From Neurospora tetrasperma FGSC 2508 (Eukaryota; Ascomycota; Sordariomycetes; Sordariales; Sordariaceae): a stretch of 64,000 nucleotides of DNA. Positions 12,121-23,219 of this stretch are shown here, piece after piece. The DNA is taken from assembly GCF_000213175.1 (NCBI RefSeq), contig NW_009799100.1:3057433-3121432 (forward strand), given 5' to 3'. The position numbers and the translations under genes were made by a program. The stretch's first letter is position 1. Each line of letters starts with the position of its first letter. The notes below the pieces were generated by a model that saw only the letters and a program-made list of their open reading frames with translations, was not told where the DNA came from and did no database searches.

Positions 12121-13341
12121 TGACTGACTTGTCGTTGCTTCTCCAAGGAAACAATGACGAGAAGCGTCCGGAAATACGCAGCTCCGGTGAAAATCTGAAG
12201 TTGCAATCTCGGATTTCTCTTGTCTCCGGTGGCGTGCTTGTGATGGAATTAGATCTGGTCTCGTGATAGGTCCCTAGTTACATGTCCTCTAGATATTCCC
12301 AGAGGGAAAAAAAAGCCCGATGCAGGAATATCAATGTATAAGCTTTCTCTGAAAGTCTTTTTCCGTAGCCTTTTCTCGTTTGCCCCATTTGTTTGGCTGA
12401 ACTGCAGGGCCACCTACCGAGCTCGCATTCGGATCTTCAACGTTCAGCATAAGCAAGTCGATCATTACCGAAACTTCTTTCTCGTCTTTTTCCGGACATC
12501 TCAACTTCCGTGCTCGCAGTGACGACACCGATGGACGACAGATATACTGCTCTACCCCAATCTTCTCGCGGCGACATATTGTCATAAAGGAAAACGAGGG
12601 CAGCTGGGGCAATATCCAGCAAAGCTCTCTGACCGAGCCGTCAATATCACAGCAACCGTCCGCGGTCTAGACCTAGATCAGTAGAAATTACCACACCTCA
12701 ATACCAACCACTTACGTAGTCGCGTCCTCAAATGACATCAGTAAAATTCTCGGTGAATCGTGTTTTTGCCCGCACACCACCTTCACAACAACAGCCCGCG
12801 GTCATTTCAAAGAATAGGTAATGATGATGACTACCTCTATCCAAGGTTAATTGGAGGAACAAGATGGGTAAAGCTCACAAGTGCGTGACGTCGCAGGAAG
12901 GATGAGAAGAATATCCCCCAGGTCGTCAATACTTTCCCCATGGGGAGAATGACGAGGCAACATGGTGTGTATGGCTCATTGTCTTGGAGCTGATCATACG
13001 CGAGACATGCCTCATTCCCGTGAGCCGCGCCACGAAATCGTTTCAGGAAGCGTGTGTGGGTGTGTGGCGTGAGAAATATGAGCTCAGGACTCAACGAGAG
13101 AGGAGGGAGGAATGCAAAGAGGGGATATTAGAGACAAGGAAGCTGAACTTGAAGCACATAGATGATTAAATAGTCTGCTCGGCCCCTGCACATCTTCGCT
13201 GACAACACACCAGCACAGGACATCGCATCAAGTTAGGCGATTCATCAAGATCAGTTTGAAATCCCTTCAGTACCTACGTCAGATCCCAAAGCCCAAGCTA
13301 GCAACACAACCGGGAAACCAGGAAACAGAGCAGCAGCAGCT
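12121..13341. other. intergenic region
   Basis: No supported gene. It holds the helicase 3' region and the upstream region of the secreted CAP protein. A weak TATA-like TTAAATAG lies near 13166, about 170 nt before the CAP-protein ATG. Confidence 0.5.
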
Positions 13342-14063
13342 ATGCTTCACTCATCCATCCTCGCCATCACGGCTCTCTTCCTCTCCGCGACGACATCCGT
13401 CATCGCCCTCCCAGCAGCTGAAGCTGACTTGGCGGCTCTTGAACACGACACCGCTGAGGCCGCCGCTCATCTGTTCAAGCGTGCTTCGCCTGACCCAACC
13501 GACACCACCTTTATTAAGAACGTTCTTAATACCGTCAACCCCATTAGGTCCAAGTTCAAGGCCAACCCCCTCGCTTGGGATGCCACGCTTGCGAGCTTTG
13601 CGTTGAAAAAGTCCAACGGTTGTATGCTCAATCATACTGTAAGTTCGACTTTAGTCTCTCTCTCCCTCTCCCTCTCTTCCTACCTCATCATCCTTCTATC
13701 CTCCCCTCCCATCAACCCATCTTCTCACTAACCAACCAACCAACCGCACAGGGCCCCTATGGCGAAAACGCCTACTGGTGGTGGACCATTCCGGCAACCA
13801 GCACCCCCAACTTTGCTACCACCGTCACCAACGCCTTTAAGTCCTGGACCTCCCAGGCGGAGATTTCCGCCTACCAACAAGGTGACCTGCTGGGCGGCGG
13901 CCACTTTACGCAGACGGTGTGGAAGGCGAGTACACGAATCGGGTGCGCGTTTAGCACCAACAGGTGCGTGCAGAATCCGAACCAGGATTGGTGGTTTTAT
14001 TGCGAGTTTTCGCCTAGGGGGAATTTGGTGGGTGCTTATCCTGGGAATGTCACGGTGGTTTGA
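13342..14063 (+). CDS. secreted CAP-domain (CRISP/PR-1-like) protein, 202 aa
   Basis: Exons 13342-13638 and 13752-14063 flank a 113-nt C/T-rich intron (GTAAGT...CGCACAG). The protein begins with a signal peptide (residues 1 to about 22, cleaved near VIA-LPAA). A short propeptide follows, ending in a Kex2-like Lys46-Arg47. The CAP domain comes next: GPYGENAYWWW after the intron and the signature HFTQTVWKASTRIGC at 150-164. Cysteines near the C-terminus (164, 171, 183) and YCEFSPRGNLVG match the family's last motif. CAP proteins are extracellular and in fungi bind sterols or lipids (yeast Pry proteins). Secretion is therefore well supported; the ligand is not visible from sequence. Confidence 0.9.
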
Positions 14064-15473
14064 ATGAGCTTGAGTTGTTTGAGAATCGAGGGAGTGAGTG
14101 AAATGGAGAGGGGAAGGGAGAGACAGTAGTGATAGGGTAAATGCTCCAGAGTACGGATGCGAGGAATGAAAGGGATGGGCTGGAGGGAATGATAAAAAGG
14201 AAAAGAGCGGGAAATGAGTGCGGTTGATGGTGATGTAGAGAATGGGAAGGAGGGAATGAGACGGAGGGTTAGGGATGAACAAGGCAACAAGCCCGAAGGC
14301 CAAACGGATGAAGACTGAGCAGGAAGTGCTTCTGGACGGGTATGTATAATTTGTGGGTTATGTGACATTATTCGACCTCGTAAAGTTGCTTTTTGACTGA
14401 GAACTTTTGGTCAGAATGAAGTTGTTTGAAATGAGGTTTCACCTTGCTGCTGGGCAGTTCCTACTCGACCACACGGTTCTTCAAGATATTCCAAGTGGGT
14501 GGATTACCACTCTATGCCGTATGTTCAGGGTCCTGATGCTGAATATCCGCAAAGCAACCTTCACCAACAGCAGCTTGGTGGAAACAAGACAAGGCAAGTC
14601 AAGCCGGATTAATCTCGGTTCCTCACAGCGGCTAGATATACTAAATGGGCTGGGCCGCGCGGGAAAAGATCGACTGCTGGGATGTTTTATTTCCTCACGG
14701 CGGTCAGTGGGTGGTTGTAAGCTGGGGGGAGCTCCTCAAGGTAGTGTACACTAGACTGGGCTGAGGCCTGGTTTTGGTTGACATGGTCCCAGATAGGTAT
14801 GTAGCGTTAGCCGCAAGTGTTTTCGTAGGTTTGATAGGACAGTAAGCCAATATCAAAGCAACTCGGTGGCACAAAGAGGGCGTTTGGTTACACCCGATAC
14901 CATGGAGGGTGATATTGATCCGGGATTTCAGGAACAAAAGTGAAAAGGACTGCGGCTGCGCGGTTAAAGGCGGTGCACTGCTGCTGTACATGAAACGGAA
15001 GGGAAGGAAGGTGCAAAGTGACATCACTGTTGGTCGGCCCGCAGCCGACAAATGCGCACCAATCAAATCTCACGGTTGCCTGAATGCCAGGGGCCCTTTG
15101 GGTCCACTTGGATTTCCTCCACCAATAGGTGGTGGGCGATTGTGTTTGTTTGACATGCGCTGTCAGCCTTGTGTGGTTGTCACCAAAACCGTCCCGTCTT
15201 GTCCACTTTGATCCCTCTTCTCCCTTGTTGAGGCTCTGATTTCTGTTTACATTGATTGCCCAGATAAGAAAGCCACCGCTTGAATCTCAGCAGTAGTTGA
15301 ATATTCCGGTGTGTATCAGCTTTAGCAAGCAAGCGCCACCGATCTAGGTCTTTCGCTCACATTTTACCATCACGGTTTTAGACTTGCGTCAACGAACCAC
15401 ACGCTCAACCTTGCGAACCGAACCTCTGTATACAAACGAGACCCATACAAATTTCACACCAGCGACCACGAAC
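14064..15473. other. intergenic region
   Basis: No gene is supported. Overlapping short ORFs on both strands lack conserved features. The first 250 bases are purine-rich and probably the 3' UTR of the CAP-protein gene. The last 100 bases are the leader of the HD-domain gene. Confidence 0.5.
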
Positions 15474-16432
15474 ATGTCATCGAGCCCAACCGAGAACGAC
15501 ATCAAGCCAAATGACGTCGTCGAGACAGGTACGCCACCACTTCCCCAATCACGCATTGAGGTCTTGTCGCCCAAGACACGTACTGATTATGAAGGTCAGA
15601 TCTGGGAATTGTTCCCGTTCCCAAGGTGGAGGGCACTTGGACGGTAGACAAGGCAGTTGAGACCATCAGCACCGGCAAATACGCTGAAGGATCCGACTCA
15701 CCAATTGGCTACTTCCATCTCCTCGAGCGCCTCAAGACTACCAAGCGCGAGGGATGGACGCGGTTTGCCATCAACCGGTAAGCGCCTTGCCTTGACTCCA
15801 AAGCCATCCATGTTATAGTGGACTAACCGACAACTGTTCACAGAGGAGAGTCCATTTCCGACCACATGTACAGAATGTCCATGATGACCATGCTCGCCCC
15901 CGCCTCCCTTGCCGAGAAGATCGACGTCAACAGGTGCATCAAGATGGCCCTGATCCACGACATGGCCGAATCCCTTGTCGGCGACATCACCCCAGTTGAC
16001 AACGTCCCAAAAACGGAGAAGAACAGACGTGAAGCCTCGACCATGGACTACATCACAAAGAGGTTGTTGGGCAATGTCGACGGTGGAAAGCAGGGCGAGC
16101 AAATACGTGCCATCTGGCAGGAATACGAGGACTCGAAGACGCTCGAAAGTCTTTTTGTCCACGACATTGACAAGATCGAACTACTCTTGCAGATGGTGGA
16201 GTACGAGAAGCGCGCAAAGGGCAAGCTTGACCTGGGCGAGTTCACCTTTGTCAAGACCAAGGTCGGACTTGACGAGATGAGGGCTTGGGCGGATGAGATT
16301 ATCAAGGAGCGCGAAGAATTCTGGGCGGGAAAGGAGCATGTTCGTCGTGACGGGGGTGATGAAGGAGTCATCACACAGGAAAAGGAGCAGATGCAAGAGG
16401 CATACTATGCCGGCCATGGGCGGAAGGAGTAG
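15474..16432 (+). CDS. HDDC2/YGK1-type HD-domain 5'-deoxynucleotidase, 273 aa
   Basis: Three exons, 15474-15528, 15600-15777 and 15844-16432, with GTACGC and GTAAGC donors and AG acceptors; the second intron has a GACTAAC branch point. The metal-binding HD constellation is intact: His85 in SISDHMYRMS, His116-Asp117 in ALIHDMAESLVGD, and an Asp in FVHDIDKIELL. HDDC2 and yeast YBR242W/YGK1 proteins are compact HD phosphohydrolases that remove phosphate from deoxynucleoside monophosphates, so a role in dNMP turnover is likely. The N-terminal 20 residues are polar and variable. The usual length in fungi is 200-280 aa, so the gene looks complete. Confidence 0.88.
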
Positions 16433-18184
16433 AAGCCGACGGCCAATGATCTTGAAATCACTTTTCGCTGTTTACATCGGCATTGGAAGACTCGTGGAGT
16501 GGATGGGAGTTATGGGATCTTAGGCGTTCGCATGGGATTGTGGTTACCTATGGCATCTGAAAGGGCGCTGTCGCATTCGACGTGGATTTGTATGGAATAC
16601 CCAGGCGGAATCGGACGGTTTACGCCACCATCATGATATCATACAAGAGAAGCATGAATTAGCTAATCTAGCATACCTGATAGAACGGCAACGTTAGCAT
16701 TAGAAATTACGATTTTTATTTTTTTCCTTGGGTTTCAAGTTGCCTCTTCACCCCAGTACCAGGCAAGATGTTACCTCTATGACGGCGATAAGGTGATCCC
16801 GTGCTGGTCGGCTGCCGGGTAGTGGCCCCCAAACCGCTGCGCCAACCCCACTGAACTTACCGCGCCAACGGCCCGTGACAGCGCTGTTTGGTTAGCGCAG
16901 GCCGTGGAGTTCAGATTTGTTGACCTTCGCCAACTGCAGGGGGTGAGGGGCTTCGTTCACATCTCCAGAACGGGATCCTCGCCCCGGTCATTGATCAGGA
17001 GACCCCTTGATCAGGTTCGGATTCCCCTTTCCTGACCCTCATGCGATCAATATCGATCGCACCTTGCCGTGAGCTCAAAGCCGCTTGAGTTGACAACCAT
17101 CATCTTCTCTTCAACCAGTCGACCTTTGACTTGCTCGGTTTTTGTTGCGCCAGTCCAAGGTTCCGGTCGGTCCAAACCTTGATCAGTCAGAAGCAGAGCA
17201 GCCGTCACAACTGAACTGGAAGGCGATCATACAACAGCCAAGCCTGCGCTCAGCTACGATAAGCCTCGAAATTGTTGACCGCCCCCTCTCCGATAATCCG
17301 ACACCCCGTCCACATTCACGCAATCTGGATTGCCGTGGCTGGGTTTGAGAGAGTGTTCGACGCCGTGGTTCACTTTTTTTTTTCGATTCTCCGAACAACT
17401 ATTTGTCGGCCTGGTGTCCATCCGACGCTTGGGAAACAACACTAAACCCAACTGTCCTTTTTCTTTTCGCGCTGCGCGTCGCATACATATTTCCCTCCAA
17501 AGGCTGTTATCGCCGTCCGATCTCTCACCGACTACCTACACCTGGTCCCGATTCCAAGGAGTCGTCCTGGGCTTGTCTCTAACTTCTTGTCTCTCCGTCT
17601 CAGCTCTGATCGCCCTCTGCTCTCTTGAGTCTGTGCGACTTTGGGGAGACACCCGCATACATTCCTTTCATACAACTTTGCCCCCAAACGGCCGCCTTTC
17701 CTACCACCCCGAGCAGTTGGGTGAGGGCTCACAGTGCTCGACAATCGATAGCTCAGGCTCCTGATATCGTTTACCCCGCGATCGCGCGCCTCGCCGCGGC
17801 CACCTCCTTGCTCCAACTCGTGCGCACCTGTCCACGATCGTCCGAAGAAACAATCACCGAGGGAAAAAAAACAGGGCCGAGATTTTGATTTGGACCCCTC
17901 TGAGCAGTCTGGGCGACGCACAATTGGACCCTGGCCGCCGGATTACCATGCAGAGACGCTCCTGCGGCAAGCACAGCATCCAGACTCGACAACCATTGGA
18001 CCGAACGAACCACTCAGCAACGCAGTCACCGTTGCGGTCATCGAATCGTCATTCTTGACTTGGCTAGCCCCAACGCTAGAACTGTCTTAACGCACCGCGA
18101 CCCATCGAAATCTACCCAACCTGCATCGGCGGCTCATTGAATGAAACCCCGTCGCATTTCTCGACCTTGGATAATCAACCCACC
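16433..18184. other. long intergenic region / probable 5' leader
   Basis: No coding sequence is supported. From about 17,090 the sequence is rich in C/T with several short upstream ORFs, and may be a leader of up to 1 kb for the next gene. An inverted repeat GCGATC-6 nt-GATCGC lies at 17043-17060, next to direct TTGATCAGG-like repeats at about 16,990-17,020. Confidence 0.45.
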
Positions 18185-20218
18185 ATGTCCTTCGGCCCCG
18201 ATTCCCTTCCCGGTGGTTACTTTGAACCGGGCGGCGAAAACCCATCGCAAACCCTAAGTGCTGGGATCTTCCGGCCGCCAGCATCGCCGGCCGATTCGAA
18301 CCACAACCTCGGCAAGTCCAACGGTAGTCTCTACGACGACATAGCCATGTCCAACGGGACAAGCCCCTCACAAACACCAGAACAAGCAAATGCGAAGCGG
18401 AAGCGTTTGGGATTGGGTGTCCAGGGAGCGACCCCGAACGATCACAACATGCAGGTGGATGGCGTGAACGACGGAAAGGCAGAGACAGGAATGACGGATG
18501 CGGGCCAAGCAAGATACAACTTGGCCGGCCAGCTGAATGCTACCCCAACGGGCGGCACCTTCACGGTCAACGGTAGGCTGGAAGAGAGCATGTACTCTGA
18601 TCTAGACTACAGGAGAGCCGCAGGCTCCAAACGAGCCCATGACGACCCCGATGGTCCGTCGTCTCAGATGGAGGGTCAGGTCGACTCTTCCACACAACAA
18701 CAGAACTCGGCGAACTCGTCGAAATGGGGATTCCTCGGCTTGCAAACCATAGGCCAGGTAATGGGCAAGGTTTGGGAGTTTTGTAAAGGCGGAGGATTTC
18801 GTGGCTTCCAAGCCGGAGGCGGCACAGGATACGAGGTTAACGGTTCAACAGTTACCCCAGCTGTGCAGGCCACTGCCGTTGGCCAGCCGTGGGCTAGCGA
18901 GCAACAAGAACAGCCCATCCATTTTACCATGGAGGCCGATCAGGACACGTCGATGCCTCCTCAGGAGACGGTGATAACGCCCATACCGCCACCAGTGCAA
19001 GAATTCGTAGCACCCCAAGAGTTTTCATCCCCACTACCCCTACCGATGTCCGATTATATGCCCTATGCGCCCGAGTATCACGAGACGAACAATCCAGATT
19101 CGTTGACCCGACCGGCCGTCAAACGGAGACAAGTAAGCGAGATCCAGGACGACCTCAACAGGAACTGGATAATGGTAGACGAAAACGGCAATGGTGGCAG
19201 CCCATCGCCCTCTCCTGTCTTGCCTAGCTTTGGCGCTGCATCATCAGGACGGGCAACGCCCGGGCTAAGACCACCATCTTCTCTACGGACAAGGACAACA
19301 GGATTATCTTCAAGTAATGCTGCAAGACGTATCACTGCTCCCTCGCAAAGATTTACTGGCGGTCCATCTATGCTGCCCCGGACACGGGCTCCTTCGAGAC
19401 TATCGCAACATACCGTGGCGCCTAGTGTGGGCGCCAAAGAACTCCCTAGTTTTGGCGCTCCAAGGTCACCACCTGCCAGGGACACGCCGACTCCTTCGTT
19501 CTCTACATCTACAACGACGGCAGCTCCCGTGAGCCGAATACCCCTTCCGGCTTCTGCCGGTGGGGCGCCAGGAAGTGGAGGGGCTCGCACCAGTTTTGGC
19601 GGTCTTGATGCAGCCGTTTCCAACGGCCGCCAAAGTCCTGCTACTTTCAACGGTCGCCAAAGTCCTAGCCATGCAAACCCTACCCCCTTTGCGTTTTCCT
19701 CACCTGCCTATCAGCCCTCCTCCAACTCGCGCCCTTCCAGTCGCCAGAGCCTTGGCTATGGTAATGCCGGCGGTGGCAACAGTAACACTAGGCGAAGTCT
19801 TCAGGCGCCCATCCAGCTCTCTTCCCCTGCCATCCCCAGACCCTCGTCGAGTTCAGCCGCCAAGGTCCTGAAATCCCCCACCAACCACCACCGCCGCGGT
19901 GAAAGCAGCGGCGCTGCCGGTCCCAGCCACAGTTCCTCGGCAAGGCCTGGGTCGTCCATGCGTAGGAACAGAGGACTGAGTCTTCATGGCGCTTATGTCG
20001 AGGATGGACTGAAGGGCAGCCCTAGACTGGATGGCGAGGCGAAGCATCTTGCGAAGAAGAAGATGGCTGCCGAAAGGGATGCGGATGCGAACATAGATGC
20101 CTTCAATGAAAAGCTGTTGCAGATGATTCGGCAGGGGAAGGAGGCGTTGGGGACAAAGGTCGAGGTGCTCGATGATAGGGGTGGTAGTAATGTCGTGTGG
20201 GAGGAAGATGAGCTCTGA
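18185..20218 (+). CDS. disordered, probably nuclear protein of unknown function, 677 aa
   Basis: A single exon. The first in-frame ATG lies in a strong CACCATGTC context at 18185; upstream in-frame sequence has no ATG. The protein is mostly low-complexity Ser/Pro/Gly/Asn sequence and looks intrinsically disordered. Basic clusters NAKRKRLGLG, GSKRAHDD and VKRRQVSEI could serve as nuclear localisation signals. A hydrophobic/aromatic island, KWGFLGLQTIGQVMGKVWEF at about residues 179-200, is probably an amphipathic helix. The C-terminal 60 residues form a charged helix (KHLAKKKMAAERD to RQGKEALGTK). The pattern recalls a nuclear-envelope or pore-associated protein, but I recognise no family and make no functional claim. 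Confidence 0.75.
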   Translation: MSFGPDSLPGGYFEPGGENPSQTLSAGIFRPPASPADSNHNLGKSNGSLYDDIAMSNGTSPSQTPEQANAKRKRLGLGVQGATPNDHNMQVDGVNDGKAETGMTDAGQARYNLAGQLNATPTGGTFTVNGRLEESMYSDLDYRRAAGSKRAHDDPDGPSSQMEGQVDSSTQQQNSANSSKWGFLGLQTIGQVMGKVWEFCKGGGFRGFQAGGGTGYEVNGSTVTPAVQATAVGQPWASEQQEQPIHFTMEADQDTSMPPQETVITPIPPPVQEFVAPQEFSSPLPLPMSDYMPYAPEYHETNNPDSLTRPAVKRRQVSEIQDDLNRNWIMVDENGNGGSPSPSPVLPSFGAASSGRATPGLRPPSSLRTRTTGLSSSNAARRITAPSQRFTGGPSMLPRTRAPSRLSQHTVAPSVGAKELPSFGAPRSPPARDTPTPSFSTSTTTAAPVSRIPLPASAGGAPGSGGARTSFGGLDAAVSNGRQSPATFNGRQSPSHANPTPFAFSSPAYQPSSNSRPSSRQSLGYGNAGGGNSNTRRSLQAPIQLSSPAIPRPSSSSAAKVLKSPTNHHRRGESSGAAGPSHSSSARPGSSMRRNRGLSLHGAYVEDGLKGSPRLDGEAKHLAKKKMAAERDADANIDAFNEKLLQMIRQGKEALGTKVEVLDDRGGSNVVWEEDEL

Positions 20219-21209
20219 AGACGCCGGGGTTGCAGAGTGAATCAGGTTTTGGTGATACCCGGTGGCTACGAGGTCAGATGACCTACGATCAGTTGGATAG
20301 GCTTTTCTGATATTGGATCCCACCCATGATGAGTGAGTTCAGGAAGCTGCGGCCCAGGCGAGAATCTGGAGAATTACGGAACAGACATTTGTTAAAGGTA
20401 AAAAACTGTTTTGGGCTGTTCAGAGTGGCAGGATGATCAAAAGATTGGCGGAAGGTAGTGTGCTCGTGATTGAGTACAATCATTGGGCAGACACGGGAAG
20501 GAAGGTAGGAAGGACTGCGCTGGGGGCTCCACGTCATTCGCTCCTTGTTTGCATTCAGGCGCGCGGATCGCATGGGCGCCGGGAGTTTTCTGCTTTGCTG
20601 ACACGTACTCCATATCTGCTCTTTTGCTGTTCGTCTTTCTTCTTTGATACCATTTCTTGGAGCCCCCTGTTTCGGTTACTTTTTGAGCGAGCAAGTGTGT
20701 CCGATTTTTGTGTGTTTTTGTGTGGCTGTTCGTTCCTGTCGTCCGTCCAGGACAGGCAGATTGTTTATATTTGTTAGGGTTACCGAAGTATATCATGGCA
20801 TATTTTTTGTAATCTTTGGTATCATCATATGAATGATATATAACAAATAGCATTGGGAAGTTGACTCGTGAGGTACAGATTTTGATCAGATTTATCCCTC
20901 TTTTACATGTCCCTAAACAACAAGACACGCGTATCTGTCTCTCCGGCACTAACCCTAACCCAGATATTATCGCTGACAAGCAAAGTGTGTCACACCATCC
21001 AAGTCCCTTCTCACCTCACAAGAACTTGAGCTTCTCACCAATCACATCAATGTAACGCAACAATCACTCTGTCAGCACAACATGCCAAATCCCATGTCAC
21101 GCTGAACACATTCACTCACCGTACACTCGGCTTTCCGAAATCGGAATCCGGCGGGCGAGCAATCCCCTTGACCTAGAGTCGCAGGCACTAAATCACATCA
21201 CCGTGAAAA
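20219..21209. other. intergenic region
   Basis: No supported gene. It includes AT-rich 3' sequence after the disordered-protein gene (about 20,760-20,870) and the leader of the amino acid permease. Confidence 0.5.
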
Positions 21210-23219
21210 ATGGCGCCATCAGGTTGGGGAGCCACGAAAATGGATGGTGATGCTGCTGCCCGTGGTGCGCTTCTCCGCACCGCCAACAGCAATAGCAGCG
21301 GCGACAAGACTAAGACAGCAGCGGCAGCAATGACGGTGAACTACCATACCATCAACAACACCAACAACCGCTACGACAGTCCCCGATCATCCGCAGACCT
21401 GACCTACCTCGATCCTGAACCCTACGACTCCGACAACGATACTATGGGTTCCTCCTCCTCGCCCATTCTCGAATCCCAGCAGCAACGTCCCCATCGACGT
21501 GAAAGAGCAGAAGACCAAGATGGCCACGCCGCCGCCGCTGACCTCGTAACCACCACCGAATCCCGCTCGCTCACCCGCGGCCTCGCCCAGCGCCACCTCT
21601 CCATGCTCGGCATCGCCGGCTCCATCGGCACCGGTCTGTTCCTGGGGCTCGGTGGTGCCGTCGCCCGCGGCGGTCCCCTCGGTGCGCTGCTGGGCTACTT
21701 TGTCATTGGCCTGATTGTGTGCGCGGTGCAGTTCGCCTTGGGGGAAGTCGCGTCCCTGTTGCCGGTAACGGGCAGTTTCGTGCGGCACGCCGAGTTCCTG
21801 GTCGACCCGGCCTGGGGGTTCGCGATTGGTTGGAATCTGGTGTATGGCAATGTCTTGTCCATCCCGAGCGAGATCACGGCGATTTGTGTCTTGTTTGAGT
21901 ACTGGACGGAGGGCCGCATCAGCCCGGCCGTGTTTATCGTCTTTTTTGTGGTGGTGACGGTCGGGGTGGGGATGGCGCTCGTGAGGGTGTTTGGGGAGGT
22001 GGAGTTTGTTTTTGCGATGCTCAAGGTGGTGTTGGTGGTGTTTTTGATCTTGTTGGGGCTTGTGATTGATTTGGGGGGGATCCCGGGAACGGAGAGGATC
22101 GGGTTTAGGTATTGGAAGAGTCCGGGGCCGTTTGTGGAGTATATTGCCACGGGCGATTGGGGGAGGTTTTTGGGGTTTTGGAGCGTCATGACGGGGGCGG
22201 TGTTCTCGTTTGCGGGCGTGGAGAGTCTGGCGATGGCGGCGGCGGAGACAAGGAACCCCAGGAAGGCGATACCGAGGGCTTGCAAGCGCGTGTTTGCGAG
22301 GGTGGTGCTGTTTTATATGCTGGCGGTGCTGGTGGTTGGTATGTTGGTGGCGAGCGATGATCCGAGGCTCGATGGTAGCGGTGATAGCGTCGCGCAGAGT
22401 CCGTTTGTGATTGCGGCTTCGGCGGCGGGCATCAAGGCGATTCCATCGGTGGTCAACGCGATCGTGATTACTTCCGCGTGGTCTGCGTCTAACCAGAGCT
22501 TGTTGGCGGGCACGAGGGTCTTGTATGGACTGGCGCTGAAGGGACAAGCTCCCAAGATCTTCCTGCGGACTACGTCGTGGGGAACGCCGTACATGTGTGT
22601 ACTCCTGTTTGGAGTCTTCATGTCTCTTAGCTTTATGAGCCTCTCGGAGCGCGCTATCAACGTGTTCTGGTGGTTGGTACGGCTGACCTCGGCGGGAGTA
22701 TTGGTGTCTTGGTCATCCATCTTGGTGAATCATATTCGCTTGAGAAAGGCGATGGACAGGCAGGGCATTGCATATACCAGGCTGCCGTGGTCCAGCTGGT
22801 GGACTGGTAAGTTGTTGTCGTCAAAGCTAGATTCCAGATCTGAGACTGATCACTTTCCCGGTTATAGTCTACAGCTCGCCGGTAGCCCTGTTCATGTGCA
22901 TCGTCATTCTCCTAACAGGAGGCTTCAGCGTTTTTACCAAGGGTAACTGGGATGCCGCTACATTTGTCTCCTCATACTTGTAAGTTCACCTACATTAATC
23001 AGACCATAGTCGCAAGGATACTAACGAATGACTAGGGACATTCCGATCGTCCTCATCGCCTACCTGGCTTGGAAGTTTTACAAGAAGACCAAGATCGTGT
23101 CCCTGGATGACGTCCCCCTTGATATTGCGTTCGAGCAAGCCGAAGACGCCATTTTCGAGGACCCCGAAGAAGGGAAGACGAAAGGGTGGGCACGGGCTGT
23201 TAGTTGGATATGGGATTAG
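21210..23219 (+). CDS. YAT-family amino acid permease, 630 aa
   Basis: Exons 21210-22806, 22868-22979 and 23036-23219, all with GTAAGT donors; the second intron has an ATACTAAC branch point. A long polar N-terminal tail of about 125 residues (Asn/Ala/Ser-rich) precedes the family signature LAQRHLSMLGIAGSIGTGLF. About 12 membrane segments follow, with the GAVFSFAGVESLAMAAAETRNPRKAIPRA region typical of yeast amino acid permeases (AA_permease). The cytosolic tail is acidic. It imports amino acids with protons across the plasma membrane; substrate range cannot be read from the sequence. The tail is longer than usual and may carry ubiquitin-dependent endocytosis signals (inference). Confidence 0.9.

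Noticed and set aside
13640-13750. CT-rich tandem sequence considered as a separate repeat element
   Set aside because: It is the polypyrimidine-rich intron of the CAP-protein gene.
21387-22547. 386-codon - strand ORF
   Set aside because: Antisense shadow of the amino acid permease; Arg/His/Gln-rich translation typical of a reversed GC-rich gene.
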